Made by a program: the position numbers and the translations under genes
Part shown: positions 18,251-25,886 of the stretch, in pieces
Position numbering within the stretch: the stretch's first letter is position 1
Layout: every line of letters begins with the position of its first letter
Notes under the pieces: model-generated
What the model was told of the DNA's origin: nothing
Seen by the model: the letters and a program-made list of their open reading frames with translations, nothing else
Databases searched by the model: none
Source of the DNA: an uncultured Lachnospiraceae bacterium
GTDB lineage: Bacteria; Bacillota; Clostridia; Lachnospirales; Lachnospiraceae
Assembly (NCBI GenBank): GCA_910586405.1
Contig: CAJUII010000002.1
Coordinates: 1-64,000, forward strand
Direction: 5' to 3'
Length of the DNA stretch: 64,000 bases

Positions 18251-19975
18251 TCACAATTCTAAACTATACAGATACACCGCATATGGCATCTCTTCATCCT
18301 GATAGGCGTTGACCAGACAAAGCTGCATCTGATCGGCATTGGTGATCTCCACACGTGAAAAAATATAATCACACCCCAGCGCCTTCAATGCCGGCGTGTC
18401 AATCAGAATCTCTTGTGGTACAGCGTCGGCATTCGCGCCGAAATCATAGAGATTCTCTCCAGTTGCAGAGAAGAGATATGCGCGGCAGCCCCAGTCGTCA
18501 TAATAAGACTTCCAGCTTGGACTTGCTTCCAGCGCAGGCGCAATCGCCGCGCGGAACTGTTCCTTGTAGGACTGGCTGTAATAGCCGCAGTAGCCGTCGA
18601 TGGTCGTAATGCCGTTGTAGGACAGCATCGCCGGGTGAAACCCATACGCACACGCTCCTTTGTCCGGCGTATACTCAATATCTGCCTTGACCCTGTCTAT
18701 CAGAGAACCGCCATAAAACTCGCCGTAGCTTAGCTGATTGACCTTTGTGTGCTTTACAAGCTTGTACAAATTACAATAACAGGTATTATAAAAATCACTG
18801 TACTCACTCTGCGTTGCCCCGACAATCAATATCGAGACAATACAGGCGATATACGCAAGGCATTGTCTTTGGCAAAACACAGATTTTACGACGATAAAAA
18901 AGGCAAAATACCACGCAAATGTATTGAAAAATATCGTTCTGCCATACTGAAATCCCTTTAGCGGCGGCAGAATGGTCTCCACCAACACTCTCAGCGGCTC
19001 CCAGAAATAAAGCGCATAGACTGCACAGTTAAATAGAATGAACAGCACCGTGATATTATAAACATCCGCATAGATCTTTCCTGTCTTTCTGCCCGATAGA
19101 TACATGAAATTGTTCCATATAAAATAGACTGCGCACACAGGCAGGACAAAATACGTATGAGCGGACCTAGCATGTGAAAATCCGTGCAGGAACACATCCA
19201 CAAAACAACGCCACAGCGCGCTCGCATCATAGCTTGCAGTCGCCATCGTACTGCGGATTGTCTCCTCGTCGGACAGGAGCATCACGCCAAACAGGCGGTA
19301 CTCAAAGCACACAAAGCCTGCTGCCAGCGCCGCAAACGCGCCGAGAAGCGATAGCGGCAGCCTCCTGTCCCGAATCCATAAGACAAGTACTGCGATCAAC
19401 AGATAGCCCAGCAAAAACGCACCAAAGAACGTAAAATACGACACCAAAGGATATAGAAATACTGCCAGATACAGCCACCAGCGCGGCTCTCTGTAAATGC
19501 GAACAAACAAATATAAAATCAGCGGCATCGAGGCAAAACAAAGCCCATACATAGGATAGACTGGAAGCAGCGCAAACGCTATGGCAGTCAGAATAACAGG
19601 TTTCTCGTACCTGCGATATGCCTGCGCAAGCAAAAGCCGCGCAAGCAGCACACAGGAGACCATCGCGAGCAAGAGCCGCAGCAGATATCCCACAATATAG
19701 GCATAGAGATCTGGCAGCAGCAAATACAACAGATTGTACAGCGAGAACTCCGACGGAAAATAATTTCTGTCGATGCTGCCAAGAATTGGCATCTCCTGGC
19801 CATGGGCAAAAAATGCATGATTGTCAGCGAGCATCTTTAACTGTGTGATAAAGAGGTCAAGATTATCGCAGATTCCCACATAGATGTCTTCTCGGAGAGC
19901 AAACAATACCCCTGCCTCAAAGACAAAGATGATTGATGCCAGCATCCAGTGCCAATACTTCTTGAACACGTTCAT
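18251..19975 (-). CDS. Polytopic membrane protein, probably DUF6044-like
   Basis: A 574-residue integral membrane protein with about eleven hydrophobic segments, one near the N-terminus and a soluble C-terminal domain of some 160 residues. The first external loop reads ICDNLDLFITQLKMLADN and IDRNYFPSEFSLYNLLYLLL, a pattern I associate with the DUF6044 group found in polysaccharide loci. A C-terminal segment YGEFYGGSLIDRVK may form part of an external catalytic or binding domain. AAGGAG eight bases upstream supports the ATG. It lies between the GDSL hydrolase and the radical SAM gene in the same run. GT-C-like sugar transfer is plausible from topology, but no catalytic residues can be assigned with confidence. 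Confidence 0.65.
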   Translation of the reverse strand: MNVFKKYWHWMLASIIFVFEAGVLFALREDIYVGICDNLDLFITQLKMLADNHAFFAHGQEMPILGSIDRNYFPSEFSLYNLLYLLLPDLYAYIVGYLLRLLLAMVSCVLLARLLLAQAYRRYEKPVILTAIAFALLPVYPMYGLCFASMPLILYLFVRIYREPRWWLYLAVFLYPLVSYFTFFGAFLLGYLLIAVLVLWIRDRRLPLSLLGAFAALAAGFVCFEYRLFGVMLLSDEETIRSTMATASYDASALWRCFVDVFLHGFSHARSAHTYFVLPVCAVYFIWNNFMYLSGRKTGKIYADVYNITVLFILFNCAVYALYFWEPLRVLVETILPPLKGFQYGRTIFFNTFAWYFAFFIVVKSVFCQRQCLAYIACIVSILIVGATQSEYSDFYNTCYCNLYKLVKHTKVNQLSYGEFYGGSLIDRVKADIEYTPDKGACAYGFHPAMLSYNGITTIDGYCGYYSQSYKEQFRAAIAPALEASPSWKSYYDDWGCRAYLFSATGENLYDFGANADAVPQEILIDTPALKALGCDYIFSRVEITNADQMQLCLVNAYQDEEMPYAVYLYSLEL

Positions 19976-19987
19976 CCTGCACTCTCC

Positions 19988-21208
19988 TTAATACATTGCC
20001 GAGACGATAAGATTTTGATACAACTGTTGCAACGGCAGCGCAGGATCCGCCGCAAAGCCTTCTTTGGCAGGTATCACCTGACCGTTTGGCATGACAAAGT
20101 TCCCGTCCTGAATCAGTGCAGGCAACGCCGCTGTCTCAAACACCATGTCATTGATGGTCGTGTACGCAGGCACGTACTGCGAGAAATCCTGCATGATGAA
20201 CTGATAGAGCTTACGCGCGAGCAGATTGTAGCCTGCATCGTTGAGATGACAGCCGTCACATATAAAATTACCGTATTTTTCAAGCGCCTCGCGGTTATCG
20301 GCAGTATTTAAATCGAAATCTGCAAACAAGTCCAGCACAGGAATGCCATAATACTGGCATCTGTCCAACATGGCGATGCGGTACTGGCTGAGTGTGCCTG
20401 TGCCATAATTCCCGTGCGTGCTCCGCTTATAGGGATGTGTCTCATCGGCATCCTTGCTCTGCTGATAAGGCACAATAAAGACGATATCTGCCGCATAGGC
20501 ATTCTTGAGATAGGGGATCATGGTGTTCAGTGCACCATAAAAAGTACTTGGTTTTGTGTCCGTGCGCTTCCCGATGGGACAGTCTCCGAACCAGAAATCA
20601 TTCGTGCCACCGAACACGATCACAAGATCCGCATTCTTGTCCATCGAATACATTCTGTCTACAAATGACCCAGGATTGGTATAATCGACAGTGATATCTG
20701 TGATTCTTGAACCGGACACGCCGTAATTGTTCACCTTTGCGCCTGTAAGTTTTGCCAAGACTGCCGGGTACGCCTTGTCCGGCGTACGCGCGCCCACGCC
20801 CTCTGTCAACGAATCTCCCAGTACATTGATATTGTGATACTGATCCAACGCATACCCCTGCTGCTGAACCTTCATCTGCTCTGTCACAATCATTGCTGTC
20901 TCACTGTCTAAAGACTGCAACTGTAGCTGCAATTCCTCCGGCTGCATCTCTGGCAGATCAGCCGGCAATGTGTCTGACTGCGCTTCTGAGACATCAGCCG
21001 GCATTGCGTCCGACTGCGCTTCTGAGACATCAGTCGGCAATACGTCTGACTGCGCTTCTGAGACATCAGCCGGCATTGCCTCGGTCATCTCCGCTGCGGG
21101 CGCCGCCCCGTCCGTAAGCTCCGCTGCATATACCTCTGACGAACACAGCAGCATCATTGCTGCACAAACTGCCACAACACCTGTTTTCACACTTTTACCT
21201 CTCACCAT
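19988..21208 (-). CDS. Secreted SGNH/GDSL hydrolase with N-terminal tandem repeats
   Basis: A 406-residue exported esterase-type enzyme, probably removing acyl groups from a surface glycan. A signal peptide covers residues 1-28 (KTGVVAVCAAMMLLCSSEVYA). A linker follows with three 12-residue repeats (DVSEAQSD plus four residues, 48-83). The SGNH domain has VLGDSLTEG (Ser133), NYGVSGSR (block II Gly), FGGTNDF (block III Asn) and DGCHLN (Asp318, His321). All four catalytic blocks are present. GGAG four bases before the ATG at 21208 sets the start; an upstream ATG at 21247 would precede the signal peptide by 13 residues. The start overlaps the preceding membrane-protein gene by 14 bases. It may trim acetyl groups added by the MBOAT or acyltransferase-3 enzymes nearby. 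Confidence 0.88.
   Translation of the reverse strand: MVRGKSVKTGVVAVCAAMMLLCSSEVYAAELTDGAAPAAEMTEAMPADVSEAQSDVLPTDVSEAQSDAMPADVSEAQSDTLPADLPEMQPEELQLQLQSLDSETAMIVTEQMKVQQQGYALDQYHNINVLGDSLTEGVGARTPDKAYPAVLAKLTGAKVNNYGVSGSRITDITVDYTNPGSFVDRMYSMDKNADLVIVFGGTNDFWFGDCPIGKRTDTKPSTFYGALNTMIPYLKNAYAADIVFIVPYQQSKDADETHPYKRSTHGNYGTGTLSQYRIAMLDRCQYYGIPVLDLFADFDLNTADNREALEKYGNFICDGCHLNDAGYNLLARKLYQFIMQDFSQYVPAYTTINDMVFETAALPALIQDGNFVMPNGQVIPAKEGFAADPALPLQQLYQNLIVSAMY
20960..21067 (-). repeat. Three tandem 36-bp coding repeats
   Basis: Three near-identical 36-base units encode DVSEAQSD followed by VLPT, AMPA and TLPA within the linker of the secreted GDSL hydrolase. The unit is acidic and probably an extended spacer between the signal peptide and the enzyme domain. 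Copy number could vary between strains through slippage. Confidence 0.85.
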
Positions 21209-22937
21209 TTGTCTCCATTCCTTTCGTTTCGGACCAAAAACCTTCATCTATGGATTCTCCCCTGAAATAAATCTCTGTCTGCCGCGGAAGCGATGGAAAG
21301 TGTTCATATCCTGTCCGATCTCCCTGTATTGGATAATAAAACCGGACACCCTTTACCTCATAACAATCCAGCTCATACTTTCCATAATCCTGCTGCCATA
21401 CATATGCTGTCTGATGCCACGCCGCACACACATATCTCACGAGCGTTCCCATCTTCACTGCCATAAAAGCCCAGAGCAGAACAACACCTGCAACAGCCGT
21501 CTTTTCTATCATATCCTTTTTTTGCCGTTTGTCAAAGTATTTTATCAAAATATCACATAAAATACCTATTGTTATCATAAAAACTAGCAGTACATAGGCA
21601 TATCCATATCGCAAAAGCGGCGCAGAAAACTGCCAAAATCCATACGATGCCATCACTGCGCCGAGCACGAGAAGGTATTCCCCCTGCGTCTGCTCCCCTC
21701 TGCGCGCCCTGCAGACTGCCCTGATGACCAGAAGCACGAAGATCAGCAGGCATCCTATATCCGCAAGGATAAACAGCTTCCCCAGTGCGGGCAGCGCCTG
21801 AAACCATGCCGGCATCCACGCTGACAGCGGAAGATTCACGAGTTCTGCATTGTTGAGTCCCCTGCCGTATGCTTTGATTTCCGCCGCATCGCGCGCGGCG
21901 GTCGCAGCGTCCATCTTCCAATCCACAGAAAATACATCCAGCGCCGGGAACGGATAGAGCAAATATCCAGACAAAATCACCGTCCTCGCTAGCCACGGCG
22001 CCACTGTCACAATCCCCAGCAGCAGATAGATGCCGATCTCCCGCCATTTTCTTTTCGCATCCAGCGCGCCAAGGAGCATCGCTGCTGGTTTTGCCACCAG
22101 AATCAAGATTAGCCCTGCCGTCAGCTTGAGCGACACGGCAAACGCACATGCCACGCATAACAATGCATAGGGCGCGGCGGATTTTTCCCCACGCGCTAAT
22201 AATACAAGCCATTTTATGATGATCAAAAACACCGTGCACATAATCGCATAGTCCGACGCGGGCGCCACCACATCACTGTAGATCACCGTCAGATAATACA
22301 GGGCGCCAAGCCGCGCAAAATCTGCAACGAGCGTCCTACTGCCTCTGCGTTTTTTGATATCGAACAGCGGCAGTACCTGCGTCCAGAGCAGCAGCGCCAG
22401 CAGACCATTGACTGTATGAAGCGGTCTGACGCCCAGAAACCGCATACTGTAGAGCGCAGACAGGGCGAAAAACGAACTGTTGTACGCAAAGCGCACATGG
22501 ATGTTGCCCAGTCCTTTCACAACGCCGTACTCCTCAATCCAGCGGATGCTCTGCGCGTGATAGAGATCAGAGTCATAGTGCATGTAACCTCTCGAAGTAC
22601 AAAAGCACCACACGACAATACTGACTGCCCAAACAGCTTTCCACACGGCACCGCTGTCTTGCCAAGATCTGCCGATATATACTGTGATTTGCTGCCGCGC
22701 CGCCAACGCGATCACCAGACAGACAAGCACCAGAACCAGATTTGCCGCCGCGCCAACTTTATAAAACAGGCTGAACGCCTGCGCATACACTGTGACGGTC
22801 ACAAGTCCGACCCCCACCATACTGACAGGCTCCCTTACCCGATATCCCAGCACGCCAGAGAGCATACCGCACACTGCGTATCCGACAAGAAAGGATGTTG
22901 TGACAATATAAATCCAATTCAACAATACAAATACCAT
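21195..22937 (-). CDS. Polytopic membrane protein (LIC_10190-like, GT-C-like)
   Basis: A 580-residue membrane protein with about twelve hydrophobic segments and a short C-terminal domain. The external loop after the early membrane segments reads YDSDLYHAQSIRWIEEYG and is followed by VRFAYNSSFFALSALYS. This matches a family annotated in databases as LIC_10190-type membrane proteins, whose acidic-aromatic loop resembles GT-C catalytic loops. GGAGG five bases upstream supports the ATG. It is the first gene of the 17-gene minus-strand run and is divergent from the acyltransferase at 23054. The role in glycan assembly is inferred from context. Confidence 0.7.
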   Translation of the reverse strand: MVFVLLNWIYIVTTSFLVGYAVCGMLSGVLGYRVREPVSMVGVGLVTVTVYAQAFSLFYKVGAAANLVLVLVCLVIALAARQQITVYIGRSWQDSGAVWKAVWAVSIVVWCFCTSRGYMHYDSDLYHAQSIRWIEEYGVVKGLGNIHVRFAYNSSFFALSALYSMRFLGVRPLHTVNGLLALLLWTQVLPLFDIKKRRGSRTLVADFARLGALYYLTVIYSDVVAPASDYAIMCTVFLIIIKWLVLLARGEKSAAPYALLCVACAFAVSLKLTAGLILILVAKPAAMLLGALDAKRKWREIGIYLLLGIVTVAPWLARTVILSGYLLYPFPALDVFSVDWKMDAATAARDAAEIKAYGRGLNNAELVNLPLSAWMPAWFQALPALGKLFILADIGCLLIFVLLVIRAVCRARRGEQTQGEYLLVLGAVMASYGFWQFSAPLLRYGYAYVLLVFMITIGILCDILIKYFDKRQKKDMIEKTAVAGVVLLWAFMAVKMGTLVRYVCAAWHQTAYVWQQDYGKYELDCYEVKGVRFYYPIQGDRTGYEHFPSLPRQTEIYFRGESIDEGFWSETKGMETNGER

Positions 22938-23053
22938 TTTTCCTCCATTATCAGTGCATTACAGATCCATGCTGATTCAGTATTTTCATATCCGCCAAAA
23001 CATGTTACACTATATAAAGAATACATGAAAGAGAAACGTTACAGGAGGCAGCT
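22938..23053. promoter_or_regulatory. Divergent intergenic region with probable promoters for two transcripts
   Basis: The 116 bases between the divergent genes must hold the promoter of the long minus-strand run and of the plus-strand acyltransferase. An AT-rich core (TTACACTATATAAAG, 23004-23018) could provide -10 elements for either strand, but no clear -35 partner at 17-bp spacing is visible. AGGAGG (23042-23047) is the ribosome binding site of the plus-strand gene. The assignment is positional. Confidence 0.4.
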
Positions 23054-24229
23054 ATGAATCAAAAATTAAAATCAATGGATATTATCAAAGGACTTGGCAT
23101 CATCATGATCATCATCGTCCATAACCGGCATTTCATCATGCAGGACATGTCTGGACTGCGCCCGCTGATGAATTACGGTCAGATGGGATGCCAGCTATTC
23201 TTCTTCGTGTCGGGCTTTGCCCTCTGCTACTCTTGGGAGCATTTGTCGGAGTCAAACCGCCGCAGGCGCCGCGCGCCAAAGCTCCTGCGTTTTGTGCTGC
23301 GCCGTTATCTGAGACTAGCGCCGGGATTCCTACTCTTTATGATAATCCATTTCGGACTAAATATACTGCTGATCAATGTGCTCAGCTTCCCTCCTGGCTT
23401 TATCATGAACCGCGAACTGCCTGGCATTCTCACGAATGTCTTTTTCCTGCACGGGCTGTTTCCTGACTACATCAACTCTGTCTTTCCCGGAGGATGGTAT
23501 ATCGGGACCGCTTTTTTGCTCTACTTGGCATTTCCATTTCTGTATGGCATCGTTCGCAGACTGCGCCGCATCCATCCGCTGTGCATGCCAATACTCCCGA
23601 TCGCGCTGCTCATCCTGAACGTATTTTTGCTTGGCAGAATCTCCGACATGTCGGACAATGAACTGTACCTCGACAACAACACCTTTTTGTATTTCTTTTT
23701 CACAAACCATCTGCCCTGCTTTTGCCTCGGTATCCTGTTATTTTTTCAGGAGAAAAAGAACGCCCGCTTCTGTGCCAGATTTCCTCTTGCGGTCTCCGCA
23801 CTGCTGTTTGCGGTGACGACGGGCTTTTGTGTCTATTGGTTTATGAATCCGACTTCTGATCGGACCTACGCCCTGCTCCCGTCGCTCGTCGGTCTGTCTG
23901 CATACTGGCTTGCCGTCGCACTCCTGCATATTGAGGTCCGCCTCAAAACGCTGCGCGGAAAAAAACAACATTCGCCGCACGTTAATCCGCTCACAGAATT
24001 TCTTGCACAGTGCGGCAGAAACTCCTATGGCATGTATCTTGCCCACCCGCTCATCTGCTGGTACGGCACGAAAGCACTGAACTATTTTCTCACAGAGAAT
24101 AACGGCACCTACAATGATCTGCTGCTCTATGGGCTGCTGTTGGTACCGTCTGTCTTTATCGTGTTCGTGATGGGTCTCTATGTCGAGAAACTGCTCACAT
24201 GGATCGACCATCGGTTAAGACGCAGCTAA
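23054..24229 (+). CDS. Acyltransferase family 3 (OafA/YrhL-like)
   Basis: A 391-residue integral membrane acyltransferase that would O-acetylate or otherwise acylate a cell-surface sugar using a cytoplasmic acyl donor. It begins MNQKLKSMDIIKGLGIIMII and has about ten membrane segments. Typical family features include VHNRHF (first-helix histidine), FFFVSGFALCY, RRYLRLAPGF (conserved arginine motif), FPGGWYIGTAFLLYL and SYGMYLAHPLI near the end. AGGAGG five bases upstream sets the start. It is the only plus-strand gene in the glycan region and its stop overlaps the stop of the convergent HAD gene. It is a third acyl-transfer activity beside the two MBOAT systems. The substrate is unknown. Confidence 0.9.
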   Translation: MNQKLKSMDIIKGLGIIMIIIVHNRHFIMQDMSGLRPLMNYGQMGCQLFFFVSGFALCYSWEHLSESNRRRRRAPKLLRFVLRRYLRLAPGFLLFMIIHFGLNILLINVLSFPPGFIMNRELPGILTNVFFLHGLFPDYINSVFPGGWYIGTAFLLYLAFPFLYGIVRRLRRIHPLCMPILPIALLILNVFLLGRISDMSDNELYLDNNTFLYFFFTNHLPCFCLGILLFFQEKKNARFCARFPLAVSALLFAVTTGFCVYWFMNPTSDRTYALLPSLVGLSAYWLAVALLHIEVRLKTLRGKKQHSPHVNPLTEFLAQCGRNSYGMYLAHPLICWYGTKALNYFLTENNGTYNDLLLYGLLLVPSVFIVFVMGLYVEKLLTWIDHRLRRS

Positions 24230-24918
24230 CCGACTGCCGACCGTTCCTTCCGGGTCTTACCGACGATCAGGTAATCCACGCCATTGTCCCTGGCAGCGAG
24301 TCCATCCTTCTCATAGCGGTCGCCGACCATCAGCGCATCTGCCGCCGGACAGTTTGTGTCAGATAGAATCACCGCGATCCCCTTGGGATCTGGCTTCATG
24401 GCACCAATGCACGCATCTGCCGAGGTATAGCAGCGATCCGCGCGGATGCCAAGTGCCTTTAGCTTCTTTTCCACAGGATAATCGGAGTAGACCACTACCG
24501 TTTTATGCTGTCTGTGCAGCGCATCAATGGCATTCGCGAGAATTTCATCTCTGTACGCCGGGAGGAAGCGAAGCGGCATCTCCAGCATAAAGAACGCGAT
24601 GACCTTCTTCACCCGAGTGCGCTCTGTCTTCATCTGATCTGCCACATACTGATACTGCCTGTCCTCTAATCCGAGCGCACTGTATCTTGGCTCCTGGGCG
24701 CACCGCTTCTCATACAACTCCCATTTTTCCCGCACTTTTCGATACTTATAGATGATCAGAAAATCCTTTATGCAGCACGGATGCGTCAGGACATGCCGCG
24801 CAAGAAACCGTATCATGCGCAGGCGGAACGGCTGCTGATAATAGAGCGTCCCATCTAAGTCAAAAATCACCACCTGATAGTCATACAGGCTCTTTTTTCT
24901 CATACTGCTCTGATTCAT
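24226..24918 (-). CDS. HAD family hydrolase, partner of UbiA-type transferase
   Basis: A 230-residue HAD phosphatase with FDLDGTLYY (nucleophile Asp20 and acid/base Asp22), a helical cap (about 30-115), VVYSDYP (motif II), MKPDPKG (motif III Lys) and MVGDRYEKDGLAARDNG (motif IV). It directly follows the UbiA-type gene, with ATG at 24918 preceded by GAGG at five-base spacing. A tight UbiA-HAD pair suggests removal of a phosphate from a polyprenyl-phosphoryl sugar phosphate, as proposed for the 5-phosphate of decaprenyl-phosphoryl-5-phosphoribose. That role is an inference. The alternative is a general sugar-phosphate phosphatase. The gene ends tail to tail with the acyltransferase, the two stop codons overlapping. 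Confidence 0.85.
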   Translation of the reverse strand: MNQSSMRKKSLYDYQVVIFDLDGTLYYQQPFRLRMIRFLARHVLTHPCCIKDFLIIYKYRKVREKWELYEKRCAQEPRYSALGLEDRQYQYVADQMKTERTRVKKVIAFFMLEMPLRFLPAYRDEILANAIDALHRQHKTVVVYSDYPVEKKLKALGIRADRCYTSADACIGAMKPDPKGIAVILSDTNCPAADALMVGDRYEKDGLAARDNGVDYLIVGKTRKERSAVG

Positions 24919-24925
24919 ACACACC

Positions 24926-25885
24926 TCATTTCCTCGTCGGGATAAAGAACGCAGTCTCCCACATCTTCATAATAGGTATATCCACCACGGTAAGCACTGC
25001 AAACAGCACCACCAGCACGCCCACCAGAATCATCAGCTTCTTTTCCCGGAACAGCTTCTCCGGTTTCTGCGCCGCTGAGTCAGGCTTGTGCGCTATGTAC
25101 AGATAATAACAGAACAGCAAAAACAACACAGGTATCGCCACGATGTACTCAATTCTATATTTCAATAAGAAAATACCTATTAGGAAAGTCGCACAGAGCG
25201 CATAGAAAAACGAAGAACACAGTAAAGAAGCCTCTGTGTAAGTCGCAAAGGACTTGCGGTAGGACCCTGCCAGGCTTGGATTATTGATCATGCGGTACTC
25301 CGCGTAGCGTTTCACCGCCATCAAAAACGCCCCCGCCATCCAGTAGCCCACCAGGATGCTTGAGGGGGGATACACATCCTCACAGACGATAAACCAGCCA
25401 AGCAAAAGACGTATCATGTTGTTGATGGATTCTGACAAAACATCCAGATACACGACATCTTTTGTCCGTATCGGCTTGACATTGTACAGGACACCCATAA
25501 CCAGCAGCCAGATCTCTGTCAGCAGGAAAGGAATATTGACTATTATAGACAACACAAGTCCCAGCACAGTACACACCGCATACTCTGCCATGACAAGCGA
25601 AAACTTCATATTCTGACTGACAACGGGTCTGTTTTTCTTCGTGGGGTGGTACTTGTCAAACTCCGCGTCCAGCCATTCATTGATCACATAGTTTGCCGAT
25701 GCGATAAAACATGTGGCAAAAAAACCTGCCACAAGCTTAAGCGCAAAGACGCCCCAGTCGTCCGGCATACGAATCAGTATCAACGCGAGGACAAGCCCCG
25801 GCATGATAAATACGTTTTTAACCCAGTGATCGGGTCTAGCTATCTTGATATACGCGCCAATGGGCGCTGTGTTTTGTTGATTCAT
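24926..25885 (-). CDS. UbiA-family prenyltransferase, decaprenyl-phosphate phosphoribosyltransferase-like
   Basis: A 319-residue membrane enzyme of the UbiA superfamily with about nine membrane segments. It starts APIGAYIKIARPDHWVKNVF; the RPxHWVKN pattern and the metal/diphosphate motif NEWLDAEFDKYHPTKKNRP (Asp73, Asp77) are those of polyprenyl-phosphate phosphoribosyltransferases rather than quinone-pathway UbiA. The second motif region is YNVKPIRTKDVVYLDVL (134-150). Such enzymes make polyprenyl-phosphoryl-phosphoribose from PRPP, the first step to lipid-linked ribose or arabinose. GGAGGGATAAA precedes the ATG at 25885, one base after the stop of the amidotransferase gene, so its Shine-Dalgarno lies inside that gene's last codons. 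No DprE1 or DprE2 epimerase is in view. Confidence 0.85.
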   Translation of the reverse strand: MNQQNTAPIGAYIKIARPDHWVKNVFIMPGLVLALILIRMPDDWGVFALKLVAGFFATCFIASANYVINEWLDAEFDKYHPTKKNRPVVSQNMKFSLVMAEYAVCTVLGLVLSIIVNIPFLLTEIWLLVMGVLYNVKPIRTKDVVYLDVLSESINNMIRLLLGWFIVCEDVYPPSSILVGYWMAGAFLMAVKRYAEYRMINNPSLAGSYRKSFATYTEASLLCSSFFYALCATFLIGIFLLKYRIEYIVAIPVLFLLFCYYLYIAHKPDSAAQKPEKLFREKKLMILVGVLVVLFAVLTVVDIPIMKMWETAFFIPTRK

Positions 25886-25886
25886 T

